Positions 1 to 5,211 of a stretch of DNA of 5,211 nt are shown one piece after another (positions within the stretch are counted from its first letter, which is position 1; each line of letters starts with the position of its first letter). The stretch spans positions 1 to 5,211 of the forward strand of contig JAAYKS010000298.1 in NCBI GenBank assembly GCA_012522285.1, read 5' to 3'. Under the pieces are notes generated by a model that worked only from the letters and a program-made list of their open reading frames with translations, was not told where the DNA came from and searched no databases. The position numbers were made by a program, and so were the translations under genes. The DNA is from Clostridiaceae bacterium. GTDB taxonomy: Bacteria > Bacillota > Clostridia > Saccharofermentanales > UBA5734.

Positions 1-199
1 AGCCGTCGCCTGGTTCCAGAAAGCCGCTGCGCAGGGTCACCCTGTCGCACGGAGCATGCTGGCCAAATTGCTGGGGACGGATGACAAGGACGCCAACACC
101 GACGTCGTCCGCGCACTCATGATGAGTATGAGTTTCAGCGAGATGACGGGTGGACGCATGCGTGGTGGCGGCGGCGCATCCGGTGCCGGGCGAGGCTGA
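1..199 (+). CDS. C-terminal fragment of a Sel1-repeat (TPR-like) protein
   Basis: The gene enters from the left edge and ends at TGA 197-199, reading in frame from base 2, so only the last 65 residues are visible. The first residues, AVAWFQKAAAQGHPVARSML, match the second helix and turn of a Sel1-like repeat (family pattern A..W..KAA.QG...A...L). Sel1 repeats form an alpha-alpha solenoid used for protein-protein contacts; the partner cannot be told from this piece. After the repeat the chain becomes charged (GTDDKDANTD), then Met/Ser-rich, and finishes with a Gly-rich end (RMRGGGGASGAGRG), which looks like a disordered tail. The gene lies 99 bp upstream of proB on the same strand, but proB seems to have its own promoter, so an operon is not clear. 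The repeat assignment is fairly safe; the function is unknown. Confidence 0.72.
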   Translation, partial: AVAWFQKAAAQGHPVARSMLAKLLGTDDKDANTDVVRALMMSMSFSEMTGGRMRGGGGASGAGRG

Positions 200-229
200 T
201 CCGCTCTACGCTTCGGCGGCGCGATCGGT

Positions 230-258
230 TTGCTTTTTAACGCGGCGCGTTATATTCT
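230..258 (+). promoter_or_regulatory. Putative promoter of proB
   Basis: TTGCTT at 230-235 can serve as a weak -35 box (3 of 6 consensus bases). It is followed by TATATT at 251-256 (5 of 6, 15-bp spacer) or TATTCT at 253-258 (4 of 6, 17-bp spacer). Transcription would start near 262-266, leaving a leader of about 35 nt before the proB ATG. The AT-rich patch stands out against GC-rich flanks and follows the stop of the upstream gene, which supports a promoter here. The -35 match is weak, so this is a plausible call only. Confidence 0.45.
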
Positions 259-284
259 ATGGAAATCCCGCAACCGCTCACAGC

Positions 285-290
285 AGGAGG
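285..290 (+). promoter_or_regulatory. Ribosome binding site of proB
   Basis: AGGAGG is a perfect Shine-Dalgarno core, 8 nt upstream of ATG 299-301. It settles the proB start: an in-frame TTG at 230 would add 23 residues unlike any ProB N-terminus, and those codons would cover the promoter and this site. Confidence 0.9.
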
Positions 291-298
291 GTTTTTCC

Positions 299-1117
299 AT
301 GTCCACTTCACGCGCCAGGCTCATCGATGCCCACCGGGTCGTCATCAAGGTGGGCACCACCACCATCACGTACGACAACGGCCGTATGCACCTCACCAAC
401 CTGGACCGGCTCTGTCGCGCGATCTCGGATTTGCGCAACCAGGGACGCGAGGTTATCCTCGTCTCGTCCGGCGCCATCGCGATGGGCATGGGCAAGCTTC
501 GGCTGTCCCGCAAGCCCGCTTCGGTCCGCGACAAGCAAGCGATCGCCGCGGTCGGTCAATGTGAGCTGATGAACATCTACAGCAAACTGTTCGGAGAGTA
601 CGGATATGTCACCGCCCAGATTTTACTGACCCGGGACGACATCGAGGACGAACTGACACGCAAGAACGCCATCAACACATTTGAAGCGTTAATGGAAAAA
701 GAAGTCATCCCGATCGTCAACGAAAACGACTCGGTTTCGACCCATGAAATTCTTCACAACGGCACCTTCGGGGACAACGACTCGCTGTCCGCGATCGTGG
801 CCGACCTGATCGGCGCGGATCTTCTGATCCTGCTGTCCGACATCGACGGGCTCTATGACTGTGATCCCCGCAAAGAGGAAAAAGCATGTCTCGTCCCCTA
901 TGTCGAAGAAGTGACGGACGATATCAGCCGGATGGCCGGCGGCACCAGCTCCGCGCGCGGTACCGGCGGCATGGCGACCAAAATTGAAGCCGCCCGGATC
1001 GCAACACGTGCGGGGATCGATATGGTGATTGCCAACGGGGCTTCCGCCGATGTCATCGGTCGCGTCGTGGCGGGGGCGGAAGTCGGGACCATGTTTGCGG
1101 CACAACAGCGCAGCTAA
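299..1117 (+). CDS. proB: Glutamate 5-kinase, short form without PUA domain
   Basis: ProB phosphorylates L-glutamate with ATP to give gamma-glutamyl phosphate, the first and normally proline-inhibited step of proline synthesis in the cytoplasm. The 272-residue protein is a single amino acid kinase domain. Visible motifs are VVIKVGT (14-20, phosphate-binding Lys17), VSSGAIAMGMGKL (55-67), NENDSVS (141-147) and FGDNDSLSAIVADL (157-170) at the glutamate/proline site, LLSDIDGLYDCDPR (178-191) at the nucleotide site, and GTGGMATKIEAA (221-232), whose Lys228 corresponds to the second catalytic Lys of the family. The chain stops soon after the kinase fold (VGTMFAAQQRS). The C-terminal PUA domain of the roughly 367-residue E. 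coli enzyme is therefore absent, as in many short ProBs. The gene ends with tandem in-frame stops, TAA TAG (1115-1120). The start is fixed by AGGAGG at 285-290. The proline-pathway partner proA does not follow; the next gene is convergent and unrelated. Confidence 0.96.
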   Translation: MSTSRARLIDAHRVVIKVGTTTITYDNGRMHLTNLDRLCRAISDLRNQGREVILVSSGAIAMGMGKLRLSRKPASVRDKQAIAAVGQCELMNIYSKLFGEYGYVTAQILLTRDDIEDELTRKNAINTFEALMEKEVIPIVNENDSVSTHEILHNGTFGDNDSLSAIVADLIGADLLILLSDIDGLYDCDPRKEEKACLVPYVEEVTDDISRMAGGTSSARGTGGMATKIEAARIATRAGIDMVIANGASADVIGRVVAGAEVGTMFAAQQRS

Positions 1118-1165
1118 TAGGTCACTTTTGACATTGGACTACAAATAACAACAGCGAAATGAATG

Positions 1166-1205
1166 AAGAACACGCGCAGAGACAGCCGGTCTCCGCGCGT
1201 GTTTT
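1166..1205. terminator. Bidirectional intrinsic terminator between proB and the PBP gene
   Basis: A long hairpin fills the gap between the convergent genes. The outer stem pairs 1169-1177 (AACACGCGC) with 1195-1203 over 9 bp. After one A/C mismatch (1178/1194), an inner 5-bp stem pairs 1179-1183 (GAGAC) with 1189-1193, closing a 5-nt loop AGCCG. On the plus strand the stem runs into TTTT (1202-1205), partly within the paired arm, about 50 nt after the proB stop. On the minus strand it is followed by a T-rich run (CTTCATTCATTT), about 32 nt after the PBP stop. The U tracts are short but the stem is very stable, so termination in both directions is likely. Confidence 0.8.
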
Positions 1206-1234
1206 GTAGATTTAGGGTGAGATTCGACACCAGC

Positions 1235-3628
1235 TCATCCAGCGGGAGGAGGCCCCGGCGGTGGTGGTGCCGACGTGACAATGGGAGCCGGTGTGGCGTT
1301 GGGATCGATCGGCGCGGTTGGCGCGGTCGGATCGGTCGGCATCGGTGTCGGTGTCGGTTTGGGGGCGTGTACCGTACAGGACTGGCTCGGGATCAAGTGG
1401 CTGCCCGCGACGAAGTACTCGGTGATTACGTCCGGGCACTGGCCCTCAACTGGTAGCAGACCCGACGTGCGACAGATCTTGATCCCCCTGATTGAGGAGG
1501 GGCGATCGAACTCTTTTGGCGTTAGATCGGCGTGGAATTGGTTCATGGCGTCGAACCAGATGTCGAATGGAGATGCGTGATCCGTTGAGGGGACGGCGAT
1601 GGTAGTAAGCAGGTTGTCATAGCCATACCAAACAGCTCCGGTGTAGTACGGTGTGTACCCGACCATCCATCGATCCACGTTTTCGTCCGAAGTACCAGAT
1701 TTTCCGGTTGCCTTGATGTATTGATCAGATGCGTTGATGATTCGGTACTGGCCTCCGTATGATTCCACGGTTTCCACCAGCATGTCTGTCATCATAAAAG
1801 CTGTTTCGGGTTTAAAGACCGATATAAATTCCGGAGACTTGTTGTCCAACAGCACACCTTCGTCCGGATGGATGACCTCGGTATAGGCGTACGGTTTTGT
1901 ATACAAGCCATTGTTGGCCAGCGCGGCATAGCCCCCGGCCATCTCGAGGGGTGACATGCCCTGGTTAAATCCACCCATCGAAATCGACACATAATTTTCG
2001 GACATCCGGTCCATGCCAAGGCGGTTGAGGTAATAAAGTGAGTTCTGACCGCCCAGGATCTCTTTCCAGACACGCGCTGCAACAGTGTTGGTGGAGTAAA
2101 TCAATGCTTGTCGCACTGTGAGATTTCCTAAATAACGGCGGATGACGTTCAGGGGATAGGGGGTTCCCGGTTTGTCCGGATTGAGATAGAGGATCTTGTC
2201 TTCGATCACAGTGGCACCGGTGATGTACCCCAGATCGATCGTAGGACCATATACTCCAATCGGCTTGATGGCCGATCCGGGCTGGCGCTCGATGTCGGTC
2301 GCGCGGTTGAAGGCCCGGCTCACGGTTTTTTCACCATATCCACCATACATGGCTTTGATTTGACCTGTGTGCTGATCGATGATCACCATACCAGCTTGCG
2401 CATGTTCGGGATAGTCCGCTACCAAATCTTTGTCGCGTACAAACAGCGACTCGGTGTTGAACGTTCTATCGACCGCTTGCTGTACCGCCGGGTCCATGGT
2501 GGTCATCACGCTGAGCCCGCCATTATAGAGAACGGACTCGGCCAGGGCGAGGCTCCAACCACGCTTCGCCGCCAAGTCGTCGACCACGGTCTTAATGACA
2601 TAGTCGGTGAAATAAGTGGTGATTTTGGTAGCGGAGGTTTCCTCGGATTCCTGGATGATGTGCAACTCGGTGTTGAGGGCTTCGTCATATTGTGCCTGGG
2701 TGATGCGTTTGAGTTCCAGCATCTTGCCCAGCACGATCCGCTGTCGACGCATGGCGTTGCGCAATCCGGATTCCGTCAGTGGATTGAAATAGGAAGGGGA
2801 TTTGGGCACCCCGGCGAGGAATGCGCTTTCCGCAAGCGTCAGTTCGGAGGCGGGTTTTCCGAAATACGCCTTGGAAGCGGACTGGACCCCGACATAACTG
2901 TTGGCCATCGGTACCAGGTTGAGGTACAGCTCCATGATCTCATGCTTGGAAAAACGGGTTTCCATATTGATTGCTTTGGCCCATTCTCCGATCTTGCGCT
3001 GGGCCGAGACTTCGTCCGACCCAGTGATCATCTTGACGGTCTGCTGCGTGATCGTAGACCCCCCGTGGGTTGAGGATCCCCCGCCGACCAGTGCGCTCAG
3101 GATCGCGCTTCCGATCCGTTTGGGGTCAATCCCGATGTGCTCTTCAAACCTCTCGTCCTCGATCGCTATAAAGGCGTCGTCGATGTAAGTGTCCTTGATA
3201 TCCGCATAGGTGATCTGCTCCCGGTTGATGTTGTCACTTCCGGTCAGCGTGATCATGAGATTGCCATTGGCGTCGTAGATTTTGGTAGACTGGATATCGT
3301 CAGACTGGTAGATCGCATCCAGAGAGACCGGTTTGGCGGTCTGGATATAGCCGAAGAGGATGCCGCCCCCGATCCCGCCGAATAAGAACACAACCACAAG
3401 CAGAACTGCAAGCACCAGCTTGACAGCTCTCGCAATTCCGATCCAACCGGAACGGGCTACCGACTCGGACGCGAGCGAACGGGACGGCTTTCCCTTGACT
3501 TGGCGCATCAATTCTTTGCGGACGACGTTGTTGGTCTTTTCGGCGCGATACTGGCCGTAGGCGTTGTCATACTGGCGATATCGCGTGGCAACCCGCCCGG
3601 ACTCGGGGACGCGCTTTTTAACGGACAT
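1235..3628 (-). CDS. Class A penicillin-binding protein (PBP1A type): peptidoglycan glycosyltransferase/transpeptidase
   Basis: This bifunctional enzyme polymerises lipid II into glycan strands and cross-links the stem peptides on the outer face of the membrane. The 797-residue protein has a basic cytoplasmic N-terminus (1-65), one membrane segment (about 70-95), a GT51 glycosyltransferase domain (about 105-300) and a penicillin-binding transpeptidase domain (about 400-690). GT51 motifs are IEDERFEEHIG (156-166, catalytic Glu157), GGSTITQQ (189-196), RKIGEWAKAINMETRF (211-226) and EIMELYLN (230-237). Transpeptidase motifs are SAIK (452-455, nucleophile Ser452), STN (512-514) and KSGTS (643-647), a KSG in place of KTG. 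Beyond these come a segment with Cys719, Cys731 and Cys751, usual in Gram-positive class A PBPs, and a Pro-rich tail (756-797). ATG 3626-3628 is preferred over an in-frame TTG at 3652 because a G-rich site (3639-3644) lies 10 nt upstream of it. The family (ponA/mrcA-like) is clear; which paralogue it is cannot be told. Confidence 0.95.
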   Translation of the reverse strand: MSVKKRVPESGRVATRYRQYDNAYGQYRAEKTNNVVRKELMRQVKGKPSRSLASESVARSGWIGIARAVKLVLAVLLVVVFLFGGIGGGILFGYIQTAKPVSLDAIYQSDDIQSTKIYDANGNLMITLTGSDNINREQITYADIKDTYIDDAFIAIEDERFEEHIGIDPKRIGSAILSALVGGGSSTHGGSTITQQTVKMITGSDEVSAQRKIGEWAKAINMETRFSKHEIMELYLNLVPMANSYVGVQSASKAYFGKPASELTLAESAFLAGVPKSPSYFNPLTESGLRNAMRRQRIVLGKMLELKRITQAQYDEALNTELHIIQESEETSATKITTYFTDYVIKTVVDDLAAKRGWSLALAESVLYNGGLSVMTTMDPAVQQAVDRTFNTESLFVRDKDLVADYPEHAQAGMVIIDQHTGQIKAMYGGYGEKTVSRAFNRATDIERQPGSAIKPIGVYGPTIDLGYITGATVIEDKILYLNPDKPGTPYPLNVIRRYLGNLTVRQALIYSTNTVAARVWKEILGGQNSLYYLNRLGMDRMSENYVSISMGGFNQGMSPLEMAGGYAALANNGLYTKPYAYTEVIHPDEGVLLDNKSPEFISVFKPETAFMMTDMLVETVESYGGQYRIINASDQYIKATGKSGTSDENVDRWMVGYTPYYTGAVWYGYDNLLTTIAVPSTDHASPFDIWFDAMNQFHADLTPKEFDRPSSIRGIKICRTSGLLPVEGQCPDVITEYFVAGSHLIPSQSCTVHAPKPTPTPMPTDPTAPTAPIDPNATPAPIVTSAPPPPGPPPAG
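1302..1346 (-). repeat. Degenerate 9-bp tandem repeat in the 3' end of the PBP gene
   Basis: Five adjacent 9-bp units can be read on the plus strand: GGATCGATC, GGCGCGGTT, GGCGCGGTC, GGATCGGTC and GGCATCGGT, followed by GTCGGT copies up to 1358. In the gene's frame each unit encodes an x-Pro-Thr-like triplet (MPT, DPT, APT, API, then DP), and the GTCGGT copies encode Thr-Pro steps. The array lies inside the Pro-rich tail of the PBP, 18 prolines in the last 42 residues, and probably grew by slippage or unequal copying of a short unit. Confidence 0.7.
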
Positions 3629-3638
3629 TGGTTGTAAT

Positions 3639-3644
3639 CCCCCC
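3639..3644 (-). promoter_or_regulatory. Probable ribosome binding site of the PBP gene
   Basis: On the minus strand GGGGGG lies 10 nt before ATG 3626-3628. It can pair with the CCUCC of 16S rRNA using one G-U wobble. It is not a canonical AGGAGG and the spacing is slightly long, but nothing better precedes the upstream in-frame TTG (3650-3652), so it favours the ATG start. Confidence 0.55.
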
Positions 3645-3659
3645 GGGGTCAAAAGTAGC

Positions 3660-3665
3660 TATAAT
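3660..3665 (+). promoter_or_regulatory. Putative -10 box of the rlmD promoter
   Basis: TATAAT is a perfect -10 consensus, 29 nt before the rlmD ATG, which puts the transcript start near 3672 and gives a leader of roughly 23 nt. At the usual spacing upstream (3636-3643) there is only a C-rich run, so no -35 box is recognisable; the nearest candidate, TTGTAA at 3632-3637, is 22 bp away. An activator or a permissive sigma factor contact may make up for this. Confidence 0.55.
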
Positions 3666-3671
3666 ATATCA
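3663..3671 (-). promoter_or_regulatory. Putative extended -10 promoter of the PBP gene
   Basis: Read on the minus strand, 3671-3663 is TGATATATT, that is a TGn element joined to a 5-of-6 -10 box (TATATT). No good -35 box is found 16-18 bp upstream, which suits an extended -10 promoter. Transcription would start near 3656, giving a leader of about 28 nt. The box overlaps the opposite-facing -10 box of the methyltransferase gene. Confidence 0.5.
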
Positions 3672-3684
3672 CAAATCACAAATC
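3668..3684. repeat. Short 7-bp tandem repeat in the divergent promoter region
   Basis: ATCACAA occurs twice back to back (3668-3674 and 3675-3681), followed by a partial third copy, ATC (3682-3684). The repeat covers the predicted rlmD transcription start and lies just upstream of the minus-strand -10 box. It may be chance in an AT-rich gap or a direct-repeat binding site; the sequence alone does not decide. Confidence 0.6.
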
Positions 3685-3690
3685 GAGGTG
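3685..3690 (+). promoter_or_regulatory. Ribosome binding site of rlmD
   Basis: GAGGTG is a good Shine-Dalgarno match. Its GAGG core ends 6 nt before ATG 3695-3697 and supports that start. Confidence 0.8.
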
Positions 3691-3694
3691 TAAC

Positions 3695-5116
3695 ATGACG
3701 GAAGAGACCGGAAAGCCCTGCCAGATCGATATTACGGGAATGACACACGACGGACGCGGGGTGGGCAGAACGCCTGACGGGGTCGCCGTGTTTGTTCCAG
3801 GCCTGCTTCCGGGCGACCGTGCGCTGGTGTGGATCGTCCGCACGCATACCTCCTATGCCGAAGGTGCGACGGTTACTCTCGAGGAACCCTCTCCCGACCG
3901 GATCGAGCCGTTCTGTCCGGACTTCAGTCGATGCGGCGGCTGTTCAATGCAGCACATGGCTTACCCTGCGCAACTCGTCTGGAAACGCAAACTCGTAGTG
4001 GACGCGCTAACCCGGATCGGCAAGGTGACGGATGCGGAATCTCTGACACAGCCGACCCTTGGAATGGCACATCCGATGTTTTCACGCTACAAAGTCTCCC
4101 TGCCGGTCCGTCCGGAGGGCATCGGATTTTTCGCCCGTTCGTCCCACCGCGTGATCCCCTTCTCCGACTGTCAGATCCAGCATCCCGCTGGCCCCGCGGT
4201 TCGTACAGCGGTCTTGGCATGGATGGAACGCGAGGAGATCCCAGCCTATGACGATACCGACCGGGCTGGGTTGGTGCGGCATCTGGTTGTGCGTACCGGC
4301 CACCTCTCCGGCGAAGTCCAGGTCACGTTGGTCCTCGCTTGTGCGGATCTGGATGACGGGGACGGCACACCGGTGCTTGCGGGATTGCCGGGACTCGCGA
4401 CCGAAATGGAGCAGGCGTTGGCAGATGTCGGGGCTCACTTGTCCGGTCTGATGCTCAACGCGCAACCCGAGCCCGGGACACGCATCCTGGGAGACACCTG
4501 GCTGTGTGTTCATGGTAGTGAAGAGATCGATGAAACGCTGGACGGGCTGGTATTCCGGCTGTCGCCCGCATCCTTTTTCCAGGTGAATCCTGTGCAGGCC
4601 GAGGTGCTGTACCAAACTGCTGCGGAGTGGGCGGTCGCCGACGGGATCGACACGGTATACGACCTGTACTGCGGGACCGGGACGATCTCCTGTTATCTGG
4701 CTCGTCGAGCAACTCGTGTGGTCGGGATCGAGATCGAGCCGTCTGCGATCCGGGACGCAATCGAGAATGCGATGCGCAACGGACTCTCGGACCGGGTACG
4801 GTTTGTGGAGGGGCGTGCGGAACAGGAACTGGAGGCGCTATTGGAGGAATCAGGCATCGAAGCTGCCAACGTATCGGTGGTACTCGATCCGCCTCGCCGG
4901 GGATGTGATCCCCGATTGCTCGACACGTTGGCACGGGTGCACCCGGAACGGATCGTCTATGTCTCCTGTGACCCTTCGACCTTAGCTCGCGACCTCCGGA
5001 GGCTGACGGAAGCCGGTTACCGCGTGGAGCAGATCCAACCGGTCGACATGTTCCCCTGGACGGAGCACGTGGAGAGTGTGGTATTGATGTCGCGGAGCGA
5101 GGCTGGAAAGATTTAA
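3695..5116 (+). CDS. rlmD: 23S rRNA (uracil-C5)-methyltransferase, RlmD/RlmCD (TrmA/RumA) family
   Basis: This enzyme transfers a methyl group from S-adenosylmethionine to C5 of uridine in 23S rRNA: U1939 for E. coli RlmD, and U747 plus U1939 for the B. subtilis RlmCD relative. The 473-residue protein starts with a TRAM RNA-binding domain (about 5-63). A 4Fe-4S site follows with Cys74, Cys80, Cys83 (CPDFSRCGGC) and Cys159 (FSDCQIQH), nearly the spacing of E. coli RumA. Next come SFFQVNPVQAE (293-303) and the SAM-binding loop DLYCGTGTISCYLA (323-336) with acidic VVGIEIEP (342-349). The catalytic end has DPPRRGCDP (398-406), VYVSCDPSTLARDL (421-434) with nucleophile Cys425, and MFPWTEHVES (452-461), whose Glu460 aligns with the general base Glu424 of RumA. 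All key residues are intact. It is divergent from the PBP gene across 66 bp. The family is certain; whether it modifies one or both uridines is not. TrmA itself lacks the TRAM domain and the cluster. Confidence 0.95.
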   Translation: MTEETGKPCQIDITGMTHDGRGVGRTPDGVAVFVPGLLPGDRALVWIVRTHTSYAEGATVTLEEPSPDRIEPFCPDFSRCGGCSMQHMAYPAQLVWKRKLVVDALTRIGKVTDAESLTQPTLGMAHPMFSRYKVSLPVRPEGIGFFARSSHRVIPFSDCQIQHPAGPAVRTAVLAWMEREEIPAYDDTDRAGLVRHLVVRTGHLSGEVQVTLVLACADLDDGDGTPVLAGLPGLATEMEQALADVGAHLSGLMLNAQPEPGTRILGDTWLCVHGSEEIDETLDGLVFRLSPASFFQVNPVQAEVLYQTAAEWAVADGIDTVYDLYCGTGTISCYLARRATRVVGIEIEPSAIRDAIENAMRNGLSDRVRFVEGRAEQELEALLEESGIEAANVSVVLDPPRRGCDPRLLDTLARVHPERIVYVSCDPSTLARDLRRLTEAGYRVEQIQPVDMFPWTEHVESVVLMSRSEAGKI

Positions 5117-5127
5117 ATAGGTAATAA

Positions 5128-5161
5128 TCGCGCATTTGGATGCAAACTCGCAAATGAGCGA
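5128..5161 (+). terminator. Possible weak terminator after rlmD
   Basis: An imperfect hairpin starts 12 nt after the rlmD stop. CGCGCATTTG (5129-5138) pairs with CAAATGAGCG (5151-5160) over 10 positions with one G/A mismatch, T5128-A5161 can extend it, and the loop is 12 nt. It is followed by AATTAATTATATATA rather than a clean T run, and the A-T half of the stem is weak. Termination is plausible from the position, but the structure is not strong. Confidence 0.4.
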
Positions 5162-5211
5162 ATTAATTATATATACAATAAATACTATAAGCCCATTTTG
5201 CATTTTACTTG
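5162..5211. other. AT-rich intergenic tail, no gene seen
   Basis: About one base in five is G or C here, in sharp contrast with the GC-rich genes. No start codon with a Shine-Dalgarno site is visible. A faint promoter-like pair faces right, TTAATT at 5163-5168 and TATAAG at 5186-5191 with a 17-bp spacer. It may serve a gene beyond the window, but neither box is strong enough for a promoter call. Confidence 0.4.

Noticed and set aside
201..238. Possible terminator of the Sel1-repeat gene (small UUCG-loop hairpin 209-218, then TTTGCTTTTT)
   Set aside because: The stem is only 3 bp and is 10 bases away from the T-rich run, which fits better as part of the proB promoter.
230..298. N-terminal extension of ProB from an in-frame TTG at 230
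   Set aside because: The added 23 residues do not resemble a ProB N-terminus, and the codons overlap the predicted promoter and the AGGAGG site that properly serves ATG 299.
1128..1133. Perfect TTGACA -35 box after proB
   Set aside because: No -10 box lies 16-18 bp downstream, and the next feature is the terminator hairpin followed by the 3' end of a convergent gene.
1302..1358. CRISPR-like or regulatory repeat array
   Set aside because: The units are 9 bp and directly adjacent with no spacers, and they stay in frame within the Pro-rich coding tail of the PBP.
2360..3073. 237-codon open frame on the plus strand
   Set aside because: It lies wholly opposite the PBP glycosyltransferase and transpeptidase coding region, has no recognisable domain or ribosome binding site, and is typical of a shadow frame in GC-rich DNA.
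3641..3648. CCCCGGGG palindrome as an operator
   Set aside because: At 8 bp with no conserved surroundings it is too short to call, and it overlaps the G-rich ribosome binding site of the PBP gene, which explains part of it.
3629..3652. Eight-residue N-terminal extension of the PBP from TTG 3652
   Set aside because: No Shine-Dalgarno site precedes this TTG, while ATG 3626-3628 has a G-rich site at a usable distance.
4455..5153. 232-codon open frame on the minus strand, and a similar one at 4082-4615
   Set aside because: Both are antisense to the intact rlmD gene. Their translations are Arg/Ser/Pro-rich without domains, as expected for shadow frames.

Overview
The window is an ordinary bacterial chromosomal segment. 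Its genes are GC-rich and the gaps between them are short and more AT-rich. The gene content fits a GC-rich member of the Bacillota (Clostridia-like). The supporting traits are a short glutamate 5-kinase without a PUA domain, a class A penicillin-binding protein with a basic cytoplasmic N-terminus and a Cys-containing, Pro-rich C-terminus, and a 4Fe-4S RlmD/RlmCD-type rRNA methyltransferase. This assignment is inferred from protein architecture only; no rRNA or other phylogenetic marker is present.

Layout: 1-199 is the 3' end of a plus-strand gene for a Sel1-repeat protein. A 99-bp gap follows, carrying a plausible promoter and a strong ribosome binding site. 299-1117 (+) is proB. 1166-1205 is a strong hairpin between proB and the convergent next gene, placed to terminate both. 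1235-3628 (-) encodes a complete bifunctional class A penicillin-binding protein. The 66-bp gap at 3629-3694 is a compact divergent promoter region with overlapping -10 elements on the two strands. 3695-5116 (+) is a complete 23S rRNA m5U methyltransferase. 5117-5211 is a very AT-rich non-coding tail with one imperfect hairpin.

The genes do not form one pathway. They cover proline biosynthesis (ProB), cell-wall polymerisation and cross-linking (the penicillin-binding protein) and ribosome modification (RlmD), each apparently with its own transcription unit. The penicillin-binding protein and RlmD share a promoter region and could influence each other's transcription. I found no mobile element, CRISPR array, tRNA, rRNA or defence system, and nothing that amounts to a previously undescribed system. 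The most interesting local signals are the overlapping divergent promoters with a 7-bp tandem repeat, and the repeat-encoded Pro-rich tail of the penicillin-binding protein.
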